Shown: one piece after another, positions 26,301 to 37,000 of the stretch
How the letters are laid out: every line of letters starts with the position of its first letter
How positions within the stretch are numbered: position 1 is the stretch's first letter
Assembly (NCBI GenBank): GCA_037176705.1
Contig: CM073886.1
Coordinates: 125,394,001 to 125,458,000 of the forward strand
Direction of reading: 5' to 3'
DNA from: Molossus alvarezi
Taxonomy: Eukaryota > Chordata > Mammalia > Chiroptera > Molossidae
DNA length: 64,000 bases
Translations under genes and position numbers: made by a program
Notes under the pieces: model-generated
What the model was told of the DNA's origin: nothing
Databases searched by the model: none
What the model saw: only the letters and a program-made list of their open reading frames with translations

Positions 26301-28059
26301 GGGGACAAACTGCAACCAAGGTACATGCCCTTAGTGCGAACCGAACCTGTGTCTCTCCGGACTGCAGGCCGACTCTCTAACCGTTGAGCTAAACTGGCCA
26401 GGGCTAAGTTTTATATCTAAAAGTTTGGTAATGCTGGATTACATATGTGAAATAGTAGAAAATATGTACAATGATCTTTGTCCCCAGTTCCCGGCACAGG
26501 GCTCCTAAATCCCTTGGGTTTTCCTGGGTGATAGCTGTATCTTTTTTTTTTTTTTAATTGATTTTTCAGTTACAGTTGACATAAAATACTATACTAGTTT
26601 CAGGTGTACAACATAGTGATTGGGCATTTATAGAACTTACAAAGCAATCACCCCGATAAATCTACTATCCATAGGTGCGATGTGTCCTTTGTTCTAACGA
26701 GGGGACTCTTGGTGGGCTCCTGGGTAGGGACTGGTCACCAGAAAGAACAAGCCTTAATCAGAAGCTAAGAATTTTCACCCTCACCTTCCATTCTCTGGAC
26801 AGAGGAGAGGGGCTGGGAATGGAGTTAAAGATCGATCACGTCTGCATGATGACGCCTCCCAAACAAATCCGCGAAGTAAAGGGTTCAGAGAACTTCTGTT
26901 CTGGTGACACACAGAGGCACTGGCAGAGTGGCGCACCCAGACAGGGCAGGAAAGTTCAGTCTCTTCCCACACATCATGCCCCTCTCAGCCTCCCGGCGGG
27001 ATGCTCATCTGCACCCTTTATTGTATCCGCTTATAAAAAGCTGGTGAACAGTAAGCAAGTTGTTTTACTGGGTTCTGTGAGCCCCTCCAGCAAATTAACC
27101 AAACCCAAGGAGGGGGGGGGTCTGTGGGAACCTCCAATGTATCAGAAGCACAGCTAAAGTGTCATCGGAAGTGGGGGGCAGTCTTGTGGGATTGAGCCCT
27201 TAACCTGTGGCATCACCACTAAATCCAGGTAGATAGTGTCAGAATTGAGTTAAACTGCAGGACACCCCGCTGGTGTCACCGAGGGGTGCTTGGTGGGGGA
27301 GAGCTCCCACACATCTGGTGTCAGAAGTGTGAGCGTGGTGGCGCTTGAGAGTAAAGCAGGTACACTCAGGAGGAGGACTGATAACACGAGTTAGCGACCA
27401 GTGAGGCTGTTCGAAGCAGGGAGTGATTCCTGTGGGTTCTGGAAGATGCACCTCGTACCCCGAGAGCCGGGCACACAATTTGAGGTGTGCTCTCATTTGT
27501 ATTTGAACTTGTATCAGAATGGGTACTCGAGGGAGGACGTATGAGGAGCCGGTCTGGGAAGCAATTTCCAAACTGCTTAAGTTAGCGTGACCAACACAGA
27601 TGTTTCAGACTCATTCGCTTTTATTTCCTGGCTTGAGAGGGATTAACGAGGAAAACAGAACTACTGACCTTATCCTGCCTTATGCTATGTACTTATGAGT
27701 TTGTCGCAAACAAGAAAGGGCTTAAAAAAAAAAAAGGTTCCCAGGTCACGAGGATGCTCGGAGGGGGCAGCTGTTTGCAAAGAGCCTGAGACAGGATGTT
27801 CCTGGAGGCGGCTCTCGCGGGCCAGGCCTGAGGACGCTCTCACGGGTCCAGTCAACGGGGCAGCGATTTTCAGCCCTGTTCTTTCTCCTCTCCTCTGGCA
27901 TTTAAATGGACTTTAAATATTTTGGTGTTTCAAATACATTATGGATTTTAATATTATAGTTTTTTAAAGGGCTTTTATCCAATTTGGTTTACTGTGTCAT
28001 ATTTTGTAACTTTTTGAATTTATTAAAAAAATTGCATATATATGCTTGTATGTTGCATG

Positions 28060-28094
<35 letters not shown>

Positions 28095-31058
28095 CTACCT
28101 TGACTGAACCTGAGAAAAAATAAACAGCATGCTAATATTGCCCGATTCTTGCTCCAGGTTTGAGACCTGGAGCCTGATGCTGGCCATGAAAGAGTGTGGT
28201 CCTGCTTGTTAAACTCTTCCTTGGGGGAATGCCATTTGAAAAGAGGCACAATCCTCCAGGAAGCTAATGTTGCGGGCAGAGCGTGTCAGAGAGGGCAGAG
28301 GGTCTCAGGCCTGCAGACTGGAAAGATTCCCGCAGGCAGCTCCCAAAGCTCTCCGCTCCTGGGGAGGCGAGGAGAGGGCTGACTGTCCCCAGCCGGCAGG
28401 CTTTGCTCATTTCTGAGAATCCCTGGCACAGCAGCTGTGCTTGGCAGAGGGCCACACAGCCTTCTGGGAAAGTCCACATAGCATGGGTCCTCCCCATCTG
28501 TGACTCCAGAGTTAGACCAGCTGGGCCAGAGGTGAGTCTGCACTGTCACCCTCATCAACCAGAGCATTAGGAAACATGGTTATCACGTGGGAGCTCTGGC
28601 TGCGGTTTCCCTCCAGGGGAAGAAAAACCAAAGGAAGTCATTTCTGCACATTGATAAGAAGATGCTGCTGAAACACTGCCATTGAAATGAACTTGAATGA
28701 GCACTTCCTAGGACAGAACCTCGCATAAGTTTGTAGTCATCCAACATACAGTGAGGAAAGTGTAGCCAGCGGATAACACGGTTGTGATGTAGTGAGTTGA
28801 TGCAGAGCTGGGTCTTGCACCTGTCTCCCCTCACTTCCAAGCTAATGGCTGTTCCATTTTATGGCTGTCCTTGACGTTGGTTCAGTAGCTTCTGGTATTC
28901 ATTCTGATCAAATGAGGCTGTACTGGCAATGCTGTTTGTCTTTGGGGCCTCAAGTGTAAGTAAAGACTTAAAAAAAAAAAGTCCAATATAGAGCAATAAA
29001 AGCCTATAGCAAACTATTTGCCTTCTGGCCAAAAATCAAAGGGAAATTTCTTTGTCATGGGAACAGGACATTATCTTTACTGATTTTTCTTATGCTTCCA
29101 ACTAAGTTTTAGTTCTTCTGTTTTCATTGGCTTGTCTTACATCTTCTACGTCACTGGCTCCGTATCATGACTTTAGAAGCCCTTGCCAAACCTCCAATGC
29201 CCTCATGACTTGAAAGAGGAACATTAGAATTTCTGAAATGGGACTATTCGATTTTCTGAGCACTGTTCAGAGATTGGGATGGGGGTTGCATGGTCTCCTG
29301 AGGTTTCTTCCAGTATGTTTCCATTGCTAAGGCGGTTATTGTCCTAAATTAGCACGAAATGGTGAACATAACCAGGGTTTTCACGCCTGGATCTGAATCC
29401 TGGTTCCACCACTTACTACTTCATAGACTTGGCCAGGTTATCGAAACTTTCTGAGTTGTAAATTGAACACCAACCATATGGTAATGCAGGCCTGACTTTT
29501 GGCCTTTAAATTGTACCGACGTTCCCATGCATCATATAGTTTATATGAGAAAAAGTGTTGGACACCCTAGCCATGTTCACTTCACCCCTAACTCTTTGAA
29601 CTTGCTCACACCATTGTTGTTTATCATTCCCCTTTTCCGTGTGTGGCTCGCCCTCTCTGCCTGCTTGGTGTCCCGTGATTGACTCAGGGCTTGGACCTCC
29701 CACCACTTGCTGGTGTTCTGACCCCCCCACTGCCACAGGCGTACCTTCCTGACACCCCCTTCTCCACGCGCTTCCGGCACTTCCGAGTGTGACTCTTCCA
29801 CTCCAGACCGAGCCCCCGGATCTGCCCCGATCCGCGCCAGAACGGCCAGAGGAGGAAAGCAAGCAGCAAGGACGAGGCGGCCAGAGCCTTGCCCGGTGCA
29901 AGGCAGATGTGAACATGTAAACAACATCACTGCGCAGGAGCGAGGGCCGCGTGCCAGGGACAGCGCCTGAGCGCGCTCAGAGGTTCAGGGGAAGCAGGCG
30001 CCGTGTCCCACTGCTTCGTGGCTGCTTTGCACGCAGCGGTTCTGAGATGCTTCCCTCCAGTGAGGAACAGATGCGACTTACCCATTGCTCATCACGTTGA
30101 CCTTAGGGATGGGCGTATACCTCCGCAAGCAGGCCGCGGCCCCGCCGCCACAGCCCCGCTCGTCGGACAGGTCCCCGCAGTCGTTGTCCCCGTTGCACTC
30201 CAGCGCGCGGGCGATGCAGCGGCCTGGCCGAGACAACAATCGACACGGACAGCGGGTCACTCAAGACAGTGTTTCGTCATTTGAAACATTCATGCTGTCA
30301 ATTCCAAGGAAAAGTTGAAAGCAAGGTTTCATTATTCATTATTTTTTTGGTAACTGACTCAACCCAGATCATGTTTGACTGTTGATTTTTTTTTTTTTAA
30401 TTACATTTTTCAATTACAAGGTGATATTTAACATTATTTTAGTTTCAGGTGTATGTCATAGTGGTTAGACACTTTCATCACTCACAAAGTGATTGCCCAA
30501 TAAGTCTAGTACCCACCTAAGTTTTCATTATTTTTTTAATATTTTTTTATCCTCATCCAAGGACATTTTTGCATTTATCTTCAGATAGAGCGGGAGAGAG
30601 AGAGAGGAAGAAAGAGACAGAAAGAAACATCGATGTGAGAGAGACACATCAACTGGTTGCCACCCATACGACCCCAACTGGGGCTGGGGACAAACTGCAA
30701 CCGAGGTAGGTGCCCTTAGCGGGAACCGAACCTGGGTCTCTCTGGTCTGCACGCTGACACTCTAACCGCTGAGCCAAACCAGCCAGGGCAGTTTTCATTA
30801 TTTTTGATGAAGATTTAGGAACATATGGAAATGGAATGTTAAGATGATATTTTCTCCTATCTTTTTTTTGGATTCAAAAGTTACCATAGATTATTTAGTC
30901 ACCATGGAGCTGATTGTCTTACATAAGAGAGTTAAGTCTAGAATCTCATTTCCACTACAGTAGGCTTTCTGCAGAAACCATGCTCTGCAAGATAAAATGA
31001 ATAGTAGGTTCAGAATTTTGTTCTGACAGGATAGCAGCCTCAAAGTCACTGTTTTATT

Positions 31059-31089
<31 letters not shown>

Positions 31090-34000
31090 ACAAACCTGTG
31101 ATTTTAAACACACACACACACTCACACACTAGTACTATAGTACCATGGCTCAATCTCTAAAATTTTGCATTGAGTGAAAGAAGCCAGACATATAAGAACC
31201 ATGTGATTTGTTTATATGATGTTCAAGAATAAGGAGAAGAGGGGATCGGAGGGAGGGGAGAGATAAATCACAGAACTCATATGCATCTATGAGTAACCAT
31301 GGACATAGACAACAATGTCAATGGGGGAAAAAGGAGAAACATCTGTAACAAAAATGAAATAATAAAAAAATAAAAAATAAAAAAAGAATAAGGAGAGGGA
31401 TTAACTGAAAAGAGGAAAACAGGAACTTCTTCAGGTTTATGGATATTTTCTATATCTTGATCGGAGGTTGTTTACATGGTTGTGTACATTCATCAGAATA
31501 AAATTGCACTCTTATCTGTGCATTTTACTCTACGCAATTATTTTACTATACATAATTACAACATTTTTTAGTATATAGTCACTACATATAACTACTGAAT
31601 ATAATTGCTTTACAACATAAAATTTAGCATACCTAATTATTTTTTTGGACAAATGAAATGCGTAGGTGTTACAGTATTAGGTAGCAGGTTAAGTTAGTGA
31701 GTTTAGGAAATAGGAGAAACTTCATGTACTTAGATAATTCCTTTTCCTTTTAAACTTGCTGAATTTCATAAGGATCCCTGGGATCAGTAACTGTATCTTA
31801 CAGAAACGAAAGTGCCTGTGATCAGAGGTGCTGGTATTCTACCGTTATGTGCAGGTTCACCGACAATGATTATATACTTTACTCAAGATTATCTGGTGAA
31901 CTAGATTGTGACCAGCATCTCACTATAGCTATGCGTGACTTTTTTGACAAACTGAAATGTTTGGGGAAATTGGGTATTTTGTTGAATACATTTTTTTTAT
32001 TATTATTAATAGAGAATTCCCCAGAGAGCACTTAGTTTCAGCTCTTTTGGTTCATAATTTTCACTAAGAAGGTAGAGTGTAAGAAAGTAATTAAGTCCTT
32101 CTTTGATTATTCAGAAGCTTGTATTGTATATAGACCAATATTATAAAGAATTATAGCTATGCACCCCAGAATTATACAAGACTGAAGATATAGAGAGAAT
32201 AGAATGTCTATTAATCCAAGAATATAACCTGAAAGATGGTCTGTTTTTAAAAAAGCACATTTTTAGTTTTTTTAATTTATTTGTTTTCAGGGCAGAACAG
32301 AATGGGTAATTTAGTTTGAAATAGATTAGCTTTTACTAAAGAAAACCCCCCAAATACTATATTTTAAAAATATTTGAGCCTGGTACTTTCAAATTTGAGC
32401 AAGAGCTCATTTTTGATATGGTTACACTAAAAAAAAAAAAAAAAAAATCTTGTTTTATCAAACAGAAGTAGGGATACACACACAGAATACAGTTCTCATT
32501 AGCCTAGCTTCATGAGCAGGTACCAGATTTATTAGGACACAAGAAATTCTATCTATTTGTACTCCTGGAGCTATCGGAAAAGAACTGTTAGCCAAGGAAG
32601 GGATGAAAGCGAGAGGACGTCTCCTGAGTGGTGTTTAGGAATGAGGGGCAGGTGTGATATAGGTCTGGTGGGACAGAACTAGAATAGTTCCAGGCCACAG
32701 AAACTCAACGGAGTGGGAAGGACCAAGGAGGGATATTGTAAGCCGCACGCATATCCTCTCCCGAAGAGGACACAGGAGAGGCGAAGGGCCGTCTGGCTAG
32801 AGCAGGATTTGCAGAAGTCAGCAATTAGCCAGCACATACACAATACGTATCCATTCACACCTAGAGCCACGTCATCATTTAGAAATTATACGTTTCTCCT
32901 ATCTACTTGAACTGATTTTTGTACATGAAATGACATATTGTTTTTATAGCCAGCTGCAAAGTCTCTAGTCTTCTATGCTTAAAATGAGGACTTTGGGAGA
33001 GAAGTTGACAGTGCCACGGGGGTTACCCTCATGGGTAATTCGCAAAGATACTCAGTCTTGGGAACTTCTGGAGGACCCTGAACAGAAACCAGAGGGGGAA
33101 GGAAGAGGGTGGCTCTCTTTAGGACAGACAGTTCTTTGGTAACGGAGGGCCAAATATCATTCTGCGTCAGACAAATAGTGGTTCATTCAACCTTTTATTC
33201 TCTTTGAGAGTGGCATTAGTAGATGTTTTTAAAAGAGCATAGTAGTAGAATATTTAACCAGTAGGCCATGGCACCATCCAATCAGAAAGGTTGCCCAACT
33301 AAATCTGTGCCAGGGATTAACCGGTGTGGCTGAATCGTGGTGAGATCTAGGGATTCCTGGTGAAGGGACTTGGACAAGAGGGCAGAGGTTGCTCAGGAAG
33401 CTCAGGGCAGCTGCTGTTTACTAATTGCAGATGCATCTCAATAGTTTAATTTCTTATCAATGGCTGTGGACATATTGCTGATGAACTAGTGATCAGATGT
33501 GTGTACTATATATCACTAACTTTCCTGAAATCGTTCATTATGAATTGGTGGCCAAGAGATGTCTTTAAAGCCTTCTCAGACTTGTGAATTATTTTCAGCC
33601 TCAATAAAGCTCTCTTGCAGGAAATCTTATAGAGTTTATCATCTATTAAATAAAGGAGTTTTTCCTGGTAATTTGTTCTAAAAACTCTCCTTCAAGCTTC
33701 AAATTGTTACAATTCAGTTCTGAACCTTTATCTTAATATTTTGGATATAATGTTTAGGTCTGTAGCCTCCTCAGCCATTGCCATCAAGATGTTTCTCCTA
33801 TACCCTCTTCTGTCAGCATCTCAAGGAGCTTGTTCATATAGACACGATGCGCGCCTTACCTACCTCATCCCACCTTCTTTTCCAGGTTTGGGGGAGCAGG
33901 GCACAGAGGGAAAACCCAGACGCCAGCATTTCTGCCTGACATTTAGAAAAGATTGGCAGAGCGGAAGGCAGGAAGCAAGGAGTGAAAGGAGAAAGATCTT

Positions 34001-37000
34001 AGGTCCAAGGTCTGGGGTCAATTTTCTACAGAATTTGAAATCTGCTATCTAGTTATAAGTACTTGACTTTCCAGTGCATTCCAGAGTACACAGAAATGAT
34101 GCAAATTGTATTCATCTGAACTCTAAATTTAACTTCAAATTGACTATTTAGATGAGAGGTCAGTGAACTCTGGCCTATGGGCTAAAATGGACCTGCTGCT
34201 CGTCTTCGTAAATAAAGCTTTATTGAACAACGCAGCCATGCTCATTTGTTCATACACTGTTTGGGGCAGCTGTGATGCTAAGATGCTAGAGCTGAGTAGT
34301 TGCGACATAGACCTATGACCTGCAAAGCCTCAGATATTTACCACCTGGGTCTTTACTAAGAAAATTTGCAGGAATCTGATCTAGATTGTTCAAAAGGGTG
34401 AGCGTTGAAGACCTATTCATTAGCAAGAAAATACGTAGATTAGTAGTGTATTCAATATTTGATAGAGGAGTCTAGTGAAACATAACTGAATTTACAAATC
34501 TGAATGAACATTGGACTTGAAGGGAACACTGCCATTGCTTAAATCATTTTCAGTCTCTTTTTTTTGGAATTATCTTTGGAGACGACATTCAGTGGACCAC
34601 CCCAGAAAAGTCGTCACTTCATCGCTAATCATCCCTCTGACATGATATCAATATTAATATTCTTAGCTTAATAAACTATATATAAAAATCTTTAAAATTT
34701 ATTGCTCCTGAGGATTTAGGGAGACCTGGGAAACCCAGAAATGAGAGAGTGGAAGGGAGGGGGGAGAGACACACATATCAATGCAAGAGCGACACATCAA
34801 TAAGTTGCCACCTGCATGTGCCCTGACTGGGGCTGGGGATTGAACCTGCAACCCAGATTGCTGTGGACTTCTGGTCAGATGGCGGCATAGGTAAACGCGG
34901 TATCGTGTCCTCCCACGACCACATCAAAGTTACAACTAAACTACAGAACAACCATCATTCAAAACCGCCTGAAATCAAGCTGAATGGAAGTCGCACAACT
35001 ACGGTATTAAAAAAAATAAGCAGCTACATCCAGACTGGTAGGAGGGGCGGCGGCGGCGCGAGGGGCGGAGGGGACGGGCTGGGCCCACACCCACGTGTGG
35101 CGGATAAATATCAGGAGGACACCTCGGCTGGGAAGGTCCTCCCTGAGGACTGAGGGGTCCCCGTCCCACACCAGGCGCCCCGCTCAGGGTTCCAGTGCCA
35201 GGAAGAGAATCCCCATCACTTCTGGCTGGAAAAACCAGCGGGAACTGAGGCTCAGGGAGGCTGAGGCGGCTGGAGCCCCAGGCAGCTCCTTAAAGGGCCC
35301 GCGCACGGACTTATCAGACTCTCTCCCTCTAAGCTCGGAGGGGAGGCAGCTCCAGGGGCACCAGAGACACACAGGGAAGAACTGAGCTGTTTGGCACTGG
35401 AGCGAGGGCTGGAGAGGGGGCTTCCTCGGGGACAAACGTGCTGTAAGAGGCCTTTGTTCCTTTGGTGAGCCCTTCCCGGGGGCGGCAGACAGTCGCCATA
35501 TCTGGGACTCCAGCAACCTGGCTCACACTGGTAGCCCCGCCCTGCTGACTCCCTGAGGCCCCGCCCCACCCAACTTTCCAGCCCACCCAAGCTGTTGCCA
35601 CTTGCTTAACCATAGGATTGGCCTGTCTTGGATCCTGCTTCAGGTTTTTCCTAAATTCTTTCAAACGAGCAGCACCGGGTCTCAGCGAGCCCCATACCTC
35701 TTATTAAGTAATACACAGAAACAAACACAGGGAGGCAGCCAAAATGAGGAGACAAAGAAACAGGTCCCAAATGAAAGAACAGAACAAAACCCCAATGAAA
35801 GAACTAAGCGAAAGGGAGATAAGCAACCTAACAGATACTGAGTTCAAAATACTGCTTATAAGGATGCTCAATGAACTTAGTGAGAACCTCAGTGAACTTA
35901 GGGAGGGCCTCAAGAGCGTAAAAAAGGACCAGTCAGAAATCATGGATACACAGTTAGAATTGAAGGAGGCATTAACTGAAATAAAGAATAATTTACACAG
36001 CTTCAATAATAGAGTTTGTGAATCCAAGGAGCAAACCATCGATTTGGAATATAAGGAAGCAAAAAATCCCCAATCAGAACAGCAAAAAGAAAAAAGAATC
36101 CAAAAAAATGAGGATAGTGTAAGGAGCCTCTGGGACAACTTTAAGCGTGCCAACATTCGCATCTTGGGGGTGCCCGAAGGAGAAGAGAGAGAACAAGAAA
36201 TTGAAAACCTGTTTGAAACAATAATGGCAGAAAACTTTCCTAACTTGGTGAAGGAAACAGACATACAAGACCAGGAAGCACAGAGAGTCCCAAACAACAT
36301 GAACCCCAAGAGGCACACACCAAGACACATCATCATCAAAATGCAAAAGGTTCAAGACAAAGAGAGAATCTTAAAAGCAGCAAGACAAAGGCAGCTAGTT
36401 GCCTACAAGGGAGCACCCATTAGGCTGTCAGCTGATTTCTCAAAAGAAACTTTGCAGGCCAGAAGGGAGTGGCAAGAAATATTCAGAGTGATGAAAACCA
36501 AGAACCTACAACCAAGATTACTCTATCCTGCAAAGCTGTCATTTAGAATTGATGGCCATATAAAGACTTTCCCAGAAAAGAAAAAGTTAAAGGAGTTCAT
36601 CACTACCAAACCATTATTATATGAAATGATGAAGGGTCTTTTTGAAGAAAAAGATAAAATGTATGAACAAACAAAATGGCAATGAATATATATCTATCAA
36701 CAATGGAATCTACAAACAAAATGAACAGGTAGAACAGAAACATTCTCATAGATACAGAGAACATTTTGTTGGTTGCCAGTTGGGAGAGGGGTTGGGGGAA
36801 TGGGTGAAAAAGGTGAAGGGATTAAGAAGCACAAATTCATTGCTAGGCTGACAAACCTCAAAGGGAAAGGTGTTGGGGCAGTGGGAAGAAATAAACCAAA
36901 GAACTTATGTGCATAACCAATGGACACAGACAACAGTGTGGGAAAAGGTGGGAGGGGGGTGGGAGTGGGGAGGAGGGGGTCAATGGGGGAAAAATGTGGA

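Larger units (their letters stand above)
25428..30081 (-). other. C6 intron 5
   Basis: Contains a Ves SINE (26150-26404), an old L1 3' fragment (26540-26670), a TG run (28060-28092), a MIR (29352-29475) and a CpG-rich patch from about 29750 up to exon 5. The remaining sequence has no gene signal. Confidence 0.6.

Noticed and set aside
26675..27157. 160-residue plus-strand ORF in intron 5
   Set aside because: No similarity recognised, no splice or start context, and it overlaps no repeat protein; most likely chance.
35704..36339. 211-residue minus-strand ORF with Leu/Ser-rich sequence
   Set aside because: Exact antisense shadow of the L1-type ORF1, whose residues match known L1 proteins on the plus strand.
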